Made by a program: the position numbers and the translations under genes. A model generated the notes under the pieces. The model did no database searches and was not told where the DNA came from. It saw nothing but the letters and a program-made list of their open reading frames with translations. From the NCBI GenBank assembly GCA_003249955.1, contig QKHS01000014.1:62001-126000 (forward strand): DNA of 64,000 bases. The letters are read 5' to 3'. This DNA comes from Bacteroidales bacterium (GTDB lineage Bacteria > Bacteroidota > Bacteroidia > Bacteroidales > ML635J-15). Positions 1-10,500 of the stretch are shown here, in pieces (within the stretch, counting starts at the first letter, position 1; each line of letters starts with the position of its first letter).

Positions 1-1308
1 GACAGGGCAAAAACAGAAATTGAGAAAAAACTTGATGTCCTTGCAAAATACGGGAGTAGTCATTCTATTCTTAAAGAACAAATGTTTGAAGAAGTGAAAC
101 AACTTGCCGTTATTGAAGCAAAATACAGAGAAGCAAAAATAGATCTTGAGCAGGATTTACCTAATACATATATTGTCAGTGCTGCTGAAGTTGCGGATCG
201 GAAATTTTATCCGATATACTGGCTAACAATAAGTTTAAGCGTTTTTTCAACATTATTGTTTTCAATCATTTTACTGATATTATTTGATAAATATATAAAA
301 AAAAAAAATCCGTTTGAAGTTGTAACGGATTTGAAAAAATTGTTAAGTAAATTTGAAATACCTAAATACGAAGTTATGGAAAGCTATTTTAAAACCAAGA
401 GCATTTTTTCGCTTATTATGAAATGGAAATGGCATTTAGCTGTGCTAGCAATAGTTGCCGGAGGCCTTGGAGCATTATTTTCATCGTCATGGTTCATTAA
501 GCCAAAGTATAAATCAAGTGCTGTTGTTTATCCTGCAAATATTACCCCTCTGTCTGAAGAATCAGAAAGTGAACAAATGCTGGAACTTTTGCAGTCAGAT
601 GATATAAAATTCAGGATAATCGATGTATTTAATTTGTATGAACATTACAATGTAAGTAAAGACGACAGTAACCCGGTATGGAAAATTATCAAATATTATG
701 ACGGGAATGTAAATATTCAGAAAACTCCGAATGAAGCTATTGTTATTACTGTTACCGACGAAGATCCTCAAATGGCTTCGGACATTGTGGATTCAATTAT
801 AGCTTTTTATGATACCAAGGTGCTTCAGTTGAATGTTGAAAAATCGAAAGAGATTGTCGCCATTTACAAAAAAGAATACGAAAAGAAGTTAAACGAAATA
901 GACAGTTTAGGCGAAATATTAAAAAACTACAGAACTGAATATAATATGCTCGATATGTCTGCACAGGTCGAAAAATATACAGAGGCGATATATATGGGCA
1001 GAAGTCTTGATGAGGCCAGAACTGTTCTTGGGAATTGGGAAGAATTAGGAGCAGAATATAATAAAAATGATTCTCTGTTTTACTACGCTCTTTCTGACAT
1101 GCATACAACCAAGGTTGTTTATGACAATGCATTGCGTGATTCTGAAAAAGTACAAACATATGCTAATGTAGTTTCAAAACCTTATCCGGCAGATAAAAAA
1201 TCTTATCCGGTTAGATGGCTGATTGTATTGTTTTCGGTTCTCGGAGCATTATTGGCAGGGACAATTTTTGTCTCTTTGATTGAAGGTTCTGCAAAAAACA
1301 ATAAATGA
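1..1308 (+). CDS. Wzz-type polysaccharide chain-length determinant, 5' partial, apparently with two tandem Wzz modules
   Basis: The frame is open from the first base, so the gene begins before the window; 435 codons are visible. The protein is inner-membrane and periplasmic and should set surface polysaccharide chain length with the polymerase encoded next. Visible residues 1-95 look like the C-terminal end of one Wzz unit: a charged helical stretch, a Tyr-Pro motif and a membrane segment at about 73-95. A complete second unit follows, with a membrane segment at about 143-165, a periplasmic coiled-coil part, a Pro-Tyr-Pro-Ala motif and a final membrane segment at about 405-426. Such tails usually occur once per protein, so this looks like a fusion or duplication. 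No tyrosine-kinase domain follows. Its stop overlaps the next start (ATGA). Family assignment is confident; the double architecture is inferred from a partial protein. Confidence 0.8.
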   Translation, partial: DRAKTEIEKKLDVLAKYGSSHSILKEQMFEEVKQLAVIEAKYREAKIDLEQDLPNTYIVSAAEVADRKFYPIYWLTISLSVFSTLLFSIILLILFDKYIKKKNPFEVVTDLKKLLSKFEIPKYEVMESYFKTKSIFSLIMKWKWHLAVLAIVAGGLGALFSSSWFIKPKYKSSAVVYPANITPLSEESESEQMLELLQSDDIKFRIIDVFNLYEHYNVSKDDSNPVWKIIKYYDGNVNIQKTPNEAIVITVTDEDPQMASDIVDSIIAFYDTKVLQLNVEKSKEIVAIYKKEYEKKLNEIDSLGEILKNYRTEYNMLDMSAQVEKYTEAIYMGRSLDEARTVLGNWEELGAEYNKNDSLFYYALSDMHTTKVVYDNALRDSEKVQTYANVVSKPYPADKKSYPVRWLIVLFSVLGALLAGTIFVSLIEGSAKNNK

Positions 1309-2795
1309 CAATTCCTGAGTCTAAATATAAAATAATAGCTTTTTATGCATTGGCTTTTCTTTTTATTGTCACAAATTCTTATGTGATTATTAAAGAAGAA
1401 AGTTTTCTTTTTAATCTTGTCCCGTTGGCAATAATTATATTTTTTGCAATGTTTTTTGCTTTGGACAAGATATTATTGCTTTCTGTTTTTCTGGTACCAT
1501 TTTCAGTTCCGTTAAAAACATTTTATTCCGGTTTGGATTTTAATGTGGATTTGCCTACAGAACCTATTTTTGTGGGAATGTTACTGATTTTTCTGTTAAA
1601 ACAATTAAAAGACAGAGATTTTGACAAGTCAATAGCGAAACATCCGATTTCAATTTCGATATATTTTTATCTGGGATGGAAATTGATAACTGTTTTTACA
1701 AGTACAATGCCTTTGGTTTCGGCTAAATATCTTTTGGCATCTCTTTGGTTTATTATTCCTTTTTACTTTCTGATGTCTCAGATTTTTAAAAAAGAGAGCA
1801 ATATTAACAGATTTTTCTGGATGTATATTATCCCTTTCTGCGTAGTAATAACATATACACTTATAAAGCATGCTGCTCGCGGGTTTAGCCAGAATTCTGC
1901 CAATTATGTAATGAATCCTTTTTACAATGATCATACATCATACGGAGCTTTATTGGCAATGTTTATTCCTGTAATAATAGGATTTGTATTTAACAAAGAG
2001 TTGAAAAAAAGCCTGAGGATAATTGCCGGAATTGTACTTTCTTATTTTTTGGTAGCAATAATCATGTCTTATACACGTGCTGCCTGGGTAAGCCTTGTAG
2101 GTGCTCTCGGAGTATATATGATTTTACGGCTTAAAATTAATTATAAAGTTGTAATTGCCGGAATTGTGATTGTTGCTGGTTTATTTTTTGCCTTTCAGGA
2201 TCAGATTTTTTTCTCACTTGAACGAAATAAGCAAGATTCTTCAACAGATTTTAAAGAGCATTTGCAATCGATAAGTAATGTTGCTACAGATGCCTCAAAT
2301 CTTGAGAGAATAAACAGATGGAATTGCGCTTTCAGAATGTTCAAAGAAAAACCTGTTTTTGGATGGGGTCCAGGGACATATCAGTTTAAGTATGCTCCTT
2401 TTCAGTTTTCTTACGAAAAAACAATTATAAGTACTAATGCCGGAGACATGGGAAATGCACATAGTGAGTACTTGGGGTCTCTTTCCGAATCCGGTCTGCT
2501 TGGAATGTTATCTTTTGTCACTATGTCAATAATAATATTTATTACTGCAGTAAAAAATTACCGGAAGGCAAACTCGTATTCGCTTAAGGTAATAACAGCA
2601 TCAACAATTGCGGGGCTTACAACATATCTTATCCATGGATTTATGAATAATTTTCTGGATACAGATAAAGCGGCTGTTCCGTTCTGGGGTTTTGCAGCTA
2701 TAATTGTTGCAGTTGATGTTTATCTTATTAACCAGAATAAGCAAAAAGAAGCTGATGAAAAGTTAGCTGCCGAATCTGAAAATCAACAGAATTAG
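1305..2795 (+). CDS. O-antigen ligase / polymerase family membrane protein (Wzy/WaaL type)
   Basis: This 496-residue protein is made almost wholly of hydrophobic segments (about 10-12). It has one larger periplasmic loop around residues 310-390 containing Asn-Ala-His-Ser-Glu-Tyr-Leu followed by Ser-Glu-Ser-Gly-Leu-Leu-Gly. That is the conserved signature of the O-antigen ligase/Wzy_C domain, whose His and upstream Arg residues act in glycan transfer. It overlaps the Wzz gene by four bases, so the two are translationally coupled. The pair points to assembly of O-antigen, capsule or exopolysaccharide. Ligase and polymerase activities cannot be told apart from sequence. The C-terminal 20 residues are polar and charged. 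Confidence 0.85.
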   Translation: MTIPESKYKIIAFYALAFLFIVTNSYVIIKEESFLFNLVPLAIIIFFAMFFALDKILLLSVFLVPFSVPLKTFYSGLDFNVDLPTEPIFVGMLLIFLLKQLKDRDFDKSIAKHPISISIYFYLGWKLITVFTSTMPLVSAKYLLASLWFIIPFYFLMSQIFKKESNINRFFWMYIIPFCVVITYTLIKHAARGFSQNSANYVMNPFYNDHTSYGALLAMFIPVIIGFVFNKELKKSLRIIAGIVLSYFLVAIIMSYTRAAWVSLVGALGVYMILRLKINYKVVIAGIVIVAGLFFAFQDQIFFSLERNKQDSSTDFKEHLQSISNVATDASNLERINRWNCAFRMFKEKPVFGWGPGTYQFKYAPFQFSYEKTIISTNAGDMGNAHSEYLGSLSESGLLGMLSFVTMSIIIFITAVKNYRKANSYSLKVITASTIAGLTTYLIHGFMNNFLDTDKAAVPFWGFAAIIVAVDVYLINQNKQKEADEKLAAESENQQN

Positions 2796-2796
2796 T

Positions 2797-2804
2797 TATC
2801 TTTG
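2797..2804 (+). promoter_or_regulatory. Bacteroidota-type -7 promoter element (TATCTTTG)
   Basis: TATCTTTG matches the TAnnTTTG consensus and lies 24 bp upstream of the ATG at 2829. No TTG is seen at the usual -33 spacing. The box overlaps the end of the O-antigen ligase gene, so the lipoprotein gene probably has its own promoter. Confidence 0.6.
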
Positions 2805-2828
2805 CCTGTAATTTCAAAATTGAATTTT

Positions 2829-3326
2829 ATGAAGAAGAATATAAGGTTTTCCCAGGTTATTATGTACGTTTCAGTTATCATCCTTGTAAGCTCTTGTGTA
2901 ATCAAAAAAAATTCGGGAGACAACATTACAAAAATTGTATATTCTTTCGGGGACTCATCTGTGCCGCCTCAATACCACAGAAGTTATGTAATAACGGCAA
3001 CTCCGGAAAATATTCATATAGTAGTTGATTCTTACGGGAATATTCTTGCTGATACAACATATGAAATGAACACAGAAAACTTTAAACTTTTAACAGATAA
3101 ATTATTAGAAACAGGACTTAAAAACAAAAAGAAACCTACTGATAATAATGGTTGTACCGGAGGAACAACAAAATCTGTTGTAGTATTTGAAGGAGAAAAA
3201 ACAACTATAAGCGGAACTTTATACATTTGCGGAGGAGAAACATACGGAGATCTGGAAGGAGACATTGACAGTTTTTCAAATGAAATAAACAGTTTCATCC
3301 CGGATATCAAAAAACTTTTAGAATAA
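2829..3326 (+). CDS. Hypothetical lipoprotein
   Basis: I do not recognise the family. The 165-residue product starts MKKN, has a hydrophobic signal segment and a lipobox ending Val-Ser-Ser-Cys at about residues 20-23, so it is probably a lipid-anchored envelope protein. An in-frame upstream start exists at 2802, but it lies inside the TATCTTTG promoter box, so the ATG at 2829 is preferred. The mature part is polar, with a Cys-Thr-Gly-Gly motif and a second Cys-Gly-Gly motif that could form a disulfide. It follows the O-antigen ligase closely but has its own likely promoter. A role in polysaccharide export cannot be shown. Confidence 0.65.
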   Translation: MKKNIRFSQVIMYVSVIILVSSCVIKKNSGDNITKIVYSFGDSSVPPQYHRSYVITATPENIHIVVDSYGNILADTTYEMNTENFKLLTDKLLETGLKNKKKPTDNNGCTGGTTKSVVVFEGEKTTISGTLYICGGETYGDLEGDIDSFSNEINSFIPDIKKLLE

Positions 3327-3433
3327 TTTTCTCAGAAACACTTTCAGCCAAGCCACCCATACGCAATTTTTAGCGTCTAAATAATGCTCTGATTAAAATA
3401 ATTGAGTAACTTTATGCATTAATTTATTGCTAT

Positions 3434-6400
3434 ATGAAAAAAAACACCATAATTTTTGCGTTCTTTTTATTTGTAGGAATATTGTCTCAGGCACAAATAA
3501 ATACTTTTCCATGGACAGAGGAATTTGAAACGGCAGAATTACCTTCGGGGTGGACTCAGGAGTACGTAAACGCATCTGTAAACTGGATTACATATAATGG
3601 TGGTTCATACGGAATGCCTTCAGCCGCTTTTTCCGGCACAAAAAACGCTTTTTTTTCTTCTGATAATTATGATGATAACCAAACAATATTAATAAGTCCT
3701 AAACTGGATTTATCGGCTTTGACAAATCCTGTATTAAGTTTTTACCATACTCAGATTCCGTTTGATACTGATCAGGACGAACTTTATGTTTACTACAAAA
3801 CTTCTGCTACCGGCTCATGGATTTTGCTGGAATCATACACTTCTGCAATATTGAACTGGACCCAGCATCAGATTATTATTCCTGAAATTTCAGACGATTT
3901 TTACATCGGGTTCAGTGCAAAATCAGGGTACGGATTAGGAATTTGTCTGGATCAGGTAGTTGTAGCAAATCAGGAACCATGTTTGAATCCTGATAATATT
4001 TCAGTGATTCAAACCTCTGATTCAGGTGCAGTTATTGATTGGACTGCCGGTGGTTCCGAATCACAGTGGCAAATTGAATATGGTTTACAGGGCTATACTC
4101 AGGGAGGGGGAACAATAATTACAACATCATCTCATCCATACACTTTTACATCTTTATCGGCAAACGAAGATTACGATTTTTATATCCGGTCTTTTTGCAA
4201 TCCTCTTTACAGTGATTGGTCAGGTCCGTTCAGTTTCTCTACTATATGCACCATTGCAGATATTTTCCCTTACAATGAAGGATTTGAAAATGTGACAGCT
4301 CCTGTGCCTTGCTGGAAAACAGAATATGCAAACTCAAATCCAAACAGCGGGAATCTTATTTCGCACAGTACCCAATTTGCATATGAAGGAAGCAGATCGG
4401 TAAAATTCAGCAGTTATTATATCGGAGCTCCGTATAATCAATATCTGATAAGCCGGGAATTTGACTTCCCTCAGGAAATGCAACTCAGTTTCAGATACAG
4501 AAAAAATACAAGCGGAACCGAAGTTTTCTGTGTAGGCACATCTTCAACTAACGACAACGTATCATCTTTTACATGGAGCGATAATGTCTCAAACGCTACC
4601 ACATCATGGAAATATTTCAGCTTTAATGTTCCTGCAAATACCAAATTTATTGCAATACAATACAAGTCAAATTTTCAAAACTCTTTATTTGTTGATGACT
4701 TGCAGATAAGAAATGCTGCCGGATGTTACGAACCTGTTGATGTAAATATAAGCGCGATTACTTCGGAAACTGCTTTACTTAGCTGGACTTCCGTAAATGA
4801 AGAAACATCATGGATTATTGAATATGGAACGGCAGGCTTTACCCAGGGATGGGGAAATATCGTAACTACCGGATTAAATCCATACACAATAAGCGGACTT
4901 GATCCTGAAACAGAATATGATGTGTATATTAAAGCAGATTGCGGAGGTAGTGAAAGCATTGTTGCTGAAAAACAGAGCTTTACTACTTTACCGGCATGCC
5001 TTCCTGTTACTGGACTAACTGTCACATCTAACACTAATAATAGTGTAAGCCTTTCATGGGACAACACAGGAGCCGTATTTTACGAGATAGAATACGGGAA
5101 TACAGGATTTGTTCAAGGAAACGGAACTATTGTTTCTTCAATAGTAACGAATTCGAAAACAATTTCCGGTTTGGCAGAAAACACCACTTATGATTTTTAT
5201 GTTCGTGCTTATTGCGGAGCAACAAACGGATACTCAGACTGGAGTTCGCCTGTTAACATAAATACCTACCCCTGTGCTGACGGATGTTTTTATACATTTT
5301 TACTTTCAGACTATTGGGGTGATGGCTGGGGAAATGTAAGTCTGAGTGTTTATCAGAACGGGGATTTGACAAATACACTTAGTCTTGCATCTGGTTACAG
5401 TCAGGAAAATCAGGTATTTATCTGCAACGGAGCTGATGTTGATGTGGTTTTAAACCAAGGTAGTTTTGCCAATGAATGTGCTTTTGAAATTTATACCCCA
5501 TATAATGTTTTTGTGTGTTCCGGAGAATTTGAAACTTTGGGATCTTTGCCTGATCAAACCATCTTGCGCAGTTTCACGGGAGATTGCAGCGAACCTGCAT
5601 GTTATCCACCGGTTAATCCTGAATATTCGCAGCTTTCATACAGTTCCTGTGTTTTGACATGGAATGCCGGAAATGAAGAAACTTCCTGGAACATAGAATA
5701 CGGAGCATCAGGGTTTACTCCGGGCTCAGGAATCTTTATTAACGGGCTAACCGAGCTTAGTTACATGTTAGAAGGGTTGACATCAGAAATGTCTTATGAT
5801 GTTTACATTTATTCAGATTGTAATGCCTCCGGCCTTAGTGATCCTGCAGGTCCGGTATCTTTTACAACCTTATCTGCGCCGTTTGGACTGGATGTTTGCG
5901 GGTTAAATCTCAATATCCCTGATAATTCATTTACAATGGTAAACTTTGAAGTAACAGGTTTGGTGCCGTCAAATTCATATACGCATTTCAATCTGGAGTC
6001 AGTTTCTTTTATCGTTCAGCATCCTTATGACGGAGATATTGAGATGTATCTGGAATCACCTGAAGGAATTCTGGTAACACTTGTTCAGGATAACGGGGCA
6101 GCAGGCGATAATTTTGGAGATGTCAGCGGGACATGTTCCTATAAAACCATCCTGTCTTTAAATCCGGCCAACGGGAGTATTGCATCGGGAACAGCTCCTT
6201 TCAATGGGAACTATTCAGCAATAGGAAATATAGGGGCATACAATACAGGAGCAGATCTTAACGGGCTATGGAAATTGAAACTGGTTGACGATAATAATTT
6301 ATACACCGGAAAGCTTCAATATTTTAATTTGTCTTTTACAGAGAGTAAAGCTTTGGTTGCAACGGGGAATACTTTTTTTGAGGGGGCTTCAAATAACGGA

Positions 6401-7525
6401 TCAATAGACAACAGTGTTATTCTTGATTTATACAATGAAACTTTTGTTTCAACAGGATTGTTGACCCAAGGAACAGACTTTATTGCAGAAAATGTTCCGG
6501 TAGGACTGAATATCGAAATAAATATAACCGGGACAAATACTGCTGAAATATCTCTTACCGGAAATGCTGTTTCTCATGCTACAGACATAGAAAATCTTAT
6601 TCTCCGTTTTGGAAATACAGTATTTGCCGGATCTGATGCTGATGATGTTGATGGTTCCGAACAAATCTTCACTATAGACTTTTTGGTTGAACAGAACATT
6701 ACAAATAACAGTATAGATGACATTGTTATTTGTGCTGATGAATCTGCTCCGGTTTTTGTTCCTTATTCATTTACCAATAACGGAGAAACAATTATTGATG
6801 CCGGAACTCAGATATCTATGATATTGGAATATCCTGCCGGAACTCCTGCTTTAACAGAAGATCTTACACTGGTTTCCGATTTAGAGATCGGGGAATCTGT
6901 TAACGGTAATTTCTCAAATCCTTTGTTTTTTGGTACAGCAAATACATACACGGTAAAAACCATTGCAGAACTTACAGGAGAAAATAATACTTCAGATAAC
7001 GAAACTTTAATAAACTACATTGCGGTGACTCATTATACAGAATTTCCGCAAGCTTCGGGAGACACAATATATGTTACCGGATTCCCATACAGTGTAAACA
7101 CAACTGCAGTTTTTGACCCTGTTGAATATACACAGACGTTATATTATTTCTGGAACGGAGAAACGGGATCTTCATCATTTGATGCATTTACAGAAGGTTG
7201 GATTTACCTTAATACAGAATCATCGTATTGCAATATTTCAGATTCGGTTTATATTGCTCTTATTTCTTCAGATTCAGATATCAGACATGTAGAATTTAAC
7301 ATTTATCCGAATCCGGCAGAAGATGTAATTATTGTTAATTCGACCGAAAATACTTTTAACAGAATTATAATTTGTGGTATAGATGGCAGAATATACAGAG
7401 AAGAGATTTTTACTGATCAGAACAACAGTCACCAGATTTCTGTTTCTGAATTATCTGCAGGGCTGTATTTTGTAATTGCTGAAACATCAGCAGGGACATT
7501 TAAAAAGAACTTTATTAAATTATAA
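3434..7525 (+). CDS. Large secreted multidomain T9SS (type A) protein with MAM-like, fibronectin III and proprotein-convertase P domains
   Basis: A signal peptide (residues 1-21, ending Ala-Gln-Ala-Gln) leads a 1363-residue exported protein. In order: a MAM-like/choice-of-anchor J module (about 24-185), a fibronectin III module, a second anchor-J module (about 277-430), two more Fn3 modules, a Cys-containing module with Trp-Gly-Asp-Gly-Trp, a fourth Fn3, a P/Homo B domain (about 820-970), and Ig-like repeats. It ends with a type A T9SS sorting domain (Tyr-Pro-Asn-Pro near the start, final Lys-Lys-Asn-Phe-Ile-Lys-Leu). The four Fn3 modules share an Ile-Glu-Tyr-Gly..Gly-Phe core and arose by duplication. 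No protease domain is present, so the P domain is probably structural or adhesive. The stop overlaps the next ATG by one base. A cell-surface adhesin role is inferred. Confidence 0.85.
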   Translation: MKKNTIIFAFFLFVGILSQAQINTFPWTEEFETAELPSGWTQEYVNASVNWITYNGGSYGMPSAAFSGTKNAFFSSDNYDDNQTILISPKLDLSALTNPVLSFYHTQIPFDTDQDELYVYYKTSATGSWILLESYTSAILNWTQHQIIIPEISDDFYIGFSAKSGYGLGICLDQVVVANQEPCLNPDNISVIQTSDSGAVIDWTAGGSESQWQIEYGLQGYTQGGGTIITTSSHPYTFTSLSANEDYDFYIRSFCNPLYSDWSGPFSFSTICTIADIFPYNEGFENVTAPVPCWKTEYANSNPNSGNLISHSTQFAYEGSRSVKFSSYYIGAPYNQYLISREFDFPQEMQLSFRYRKNTSGTEVFCVGTSSTNDNVSSFTWSDNVSNATTSWKYFSFNVPANTKFIAIQYKSNFQNSLFVDDLQIRNAAGCYEPVDVNISAITSETALLSWTSVNEETSWIIEYGTAGFTQGWGNIVTTGLNPYTISGLDPETEYDVYIKADCGGSESIVAEKQSFTTLPACLPVTGLTVTSNTNNSVSLSWDNTGAVFYEIEYGNTGFVQGNGTIVSSIVTNSKTISGLAENTTYDFYVRAYCGATNGYSDWSSPVNINTYPCADGCFYTFLLSDYWGDGWGNVSLSVYQNGDLTNTLSLASGYSQENQVFICNGADVDVVLNQGSFANECAFEIYTPYNVFVCSGEFETLGSLPDQTILRSFTGDCSEPACYPPVNPEYSQLSYSSCVLTWNAGNEETSWNIEYGASGFTPGSGIFINGLTELSYMLEGLTSEMSYDVYIYSDCNASGLSDPAGPVSFTTLSAPFGLDVCGLNLNIPDNSFTMVNFEVTGLVPSNSYTHFNLESVSFIVQHPYDGDIEMYLESPEGILVTLVQDNGAAGDNFGDVSGTCSYKTILSLNPANGSIASGTAPFNGNYSAIGNIGAYNTGADLNGLWKLKLVDDNNLYTGKLQYFNLSFTESKALVATGNTFFEGASNNGSIDNSVILDLYNETFVSTGLLTQGTDFIAENVPVGLNIEINITGTNTAEISLTGNAVSHATDIENLILRFGNTVFAGSDADDVDGSEQIFTIDFLVEQNITNNSIDDIVICADESAPVFVPYSFTNNGETIIDAGTQISMILEYPAGTPALTEDLTLVSDLEIGESVNGNFSNPLFFGTANTYTVKTIAELTGENNTSDNETLINYIAVTHYTEFPQASGDTIYVTGFPYSVNTTAVFDPVEYTQTLYYFWNGETGSSSFDAFTEGWIYLNTESSYCNISDSVYIALISSDSDIRHVEFNIYPNPAEDVIIVNSTENTFNRIIICGIDGRIYREEIFTDQNNSHQISVSELSAGLYFVIAETSAGTFKKNFIKL

Positions 7526-10500
7526 TGATACGATCAAAACTATACATTACTTTCTTAATCATATTTTCCGCATTTACTTTTTCGGGATTTGCTCAAAGCT
7601 TTACTCTGAGTAAAGATTTTACAGCTCCCACACCTTTGCAATACAATAATGGCGATAATTATTTTTTCGTAAATATACTGCCGGGAAATAGTCCTGCAAT
7701 AGCTAATCCGGAATGCACGCGTTTGTATAATCCTAATAATAGTTTTTTTGCATTTACAGCAAATCAGGAAGGAGGCTTTTCTGTTGAACTTGAGTTTCGT
7801 GACAGTGTAGCCGGAGGAATAAGTCTTTTTGTTAATAACGAAGGAACATATACAGAAATTTATTGCACAGACTTCAATACAGATTTGCTTGTTCTAAAAC
7901 ACATTGATGAAGTACTTTCAGGTAAAGATATTATTGCACAATTATGGTTTCCTGCTACAGTCGGAGAATTTTCGTCACATCTTAAAATAAAAGAGTTTGC
8001 AGGTTATGGCAATCTGAAAGTCCCTGCTATTGACATAAGCACATACACGCCGGAACAACTTGTACAGGAAATCCTTATTTCAGGATGTGTTGAAGCACAA
8101 AATGTTACATTTCAGGGAAGTCTCGAAAGCATAGGATATTTTGAAAACGGAATTCCGGGGCTGAGTTTTGAAAACGGAATAATAATGAGTTCGGGCAGAG
8201 TAACAGATGCTGCAGGGCCAAATAATTCCGGGTCAACAGGTACCAATCTTCATAACCCCGGAGATAGCGATCTGTCAAGTATAGTTGGTACTCAAACCCA
8301 TGATGCCGCAGTACTTGAATTTGATTTTATCCCGGCCAGTAATACTGTCAGTTTTGAGTATGTCTTCGGCTCCGAAGAATATGAAGAATTTGTCGGGCAG
8401 GGTTTTAATGATGTCTTTGCATTTTTTGTCAGCGGAGGTCCGGAAGCCTATTCAAATGTTAATATTGCCAGAATTCCTGTAGTCGGAGTGCCTGTGAGTA
8501 TTAATAACGTCAATCAGACAGATAATTCTGCATACTACGTTAATAATGACGGAGGACTAGACATTCAGTTCGACGGGATGACGGTCACTTTAACTGCATT
8601 TTTAAATGTAACTCAGTGTGAAACTTACCACATGAAACTTGCTGTTTCTGATGTCGGAGACGGAATATATGACTCCGGCGTTTTCCTGAAAGCCGGAAGT
8701 TTCAACTCAGGAGCGAGTGTTGTGCTGCGTAATTACAATGCCTGGGGTCTTGTTAATACTGTCCACGAAGGTTGTACAAACGAAGTTGTTTTTGCGCGCT
8801 CCGATTTGTCCAACTTAAGTGATCCTATGCCGGTAGTTATTACTGTAGATGGTACCGCAATAAACGGGACAGATTATTCAACGATAAATACAGATTTCAC
8901 TATACCGGGCGGACAGGAGTCGATAAGTATAGATCTCGAAGCTTTTACAGACGGGATTCCTGAAGGAGCAGAAACAATTATTCTGACAGTCTTTAATGGC
9001 TGCCCGTGTAGCGTTCAGACAGCTTCAGATACAATCAGAGTTCTTGATGAAATTATTTTTACTCCAACTTTAATCAATAATGGCCCGGTTTGTCAGGGAG
9101 ATTCCGCACTGTTGAGTTTAAGCAACCTTCCGGTAACAGATACCATACGCATTGAATGGAGTAACGGGGTTACCGGGCCTTCACAGATATGGGTTCATCC
9201 TGTTGCGACAACAACTTATACCGCAAATATTTTTTATCCGTGCAGCAGTAAATCTGTATCAACAACTGTAACAGTAAATCCGGTTCCAAATGCTTCTGCA
9301 TCCAATGACGGCCCTTACTGTGTTGGCGATCCTATACATCTTTTCGGTACAGGAGGTGTTACATATCGCTGGAGAGGTCCAGACTCATTTTTAAGCTTAC
9401 AACAGAATCCGGTAATTAATAATTCTCAACCGGTAAACGGCGGTACATATCAGGTTACCGTTACAGGTGCAAATGGCTGTAAATCAATTACGTCAACATA
9501 TGTTGATGTAAATCCTTTACCGGATCTGGAATTAAATGCAAACACTCCTTTTTGCACAGGAGATCCGATTAGTTTCATTATTGATACTTTTCCCGATTAT
9601 TATTATTGGGGCCCTGATTCATGGAATTCTGTTGACAGTTTTCCGATAATAGGAAATGCTGCAGAAACACACGAAGGATGGTATTATGTAATTGTTACAG
9701 ACACAAATCTTTGCCGTGCAATAGATTCAGTTTTTATTGAAGTAAATCCGTCACCGGTTGCAAATGCATGGTCTAACTCGCCTGTTTGCGAAGGCACAAC
9801 AATATTACTTTATTCAGACGGAGGTCCGTCTTATTCATGGACAGGCCCGGCAGGGTTTACATCAACAGATCAGAATCCTTTTATTGCAGCAGCAACTCCT
9901 GCAAATTCAGGCAATTATACTGTCACGGTAAGGAATATCTATAACTGTACAGATTCCTACACTATAAGCTACACAGTAAACCCCACTCCTGATGCCGGAT
10001 TTACAAATCCCGGGCCTTTGTGTATTAATTCTTCTGATATTACACTCAGTCCTGTGAATTCCGGCGGGACCTGGAGCGGAACGGGAATAACGAATATTTT
10101 AACCGGAGTATTCAGCCCGTCAACTGCCGGAGCCGGGTCACATCTGGTTACATACAATCTGACACAAAACGGTTGTATCGGGTCACATTCCGAAACTATC
10201 ACAGTTGATGCAATGCCCGTTATTAATATTAATTCCGCAGGACCGTTCTGTATTTCAGATCTGGCAACTAATCTTACGACAACAAGTCCCGGAGGATTTT
10301 GGAGCGGAACCGGAATTACGGATGCTGTAAACGGGACATTTGACCCCGCTGTTGCAGGAGTTGGCACTCACATAATTACTTATTCTCTGGTAAACGGAGC
10401 ATGTAATGATTCTGACAACATTTCAGTAACAGTATATCCTCTTGTTGATGCAACAATTACTCCGTCAGGGCCGTTTTGCGAAACAGATGCTGCCGTTACC

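Noticed and set aside
3434-7525. Active subtilisin-type protease suggested by the P domain
   Set aside because: No Asp/His/Ser catalytic motifs are present; the P domain occurs alone with Fn3 and anchor modules.
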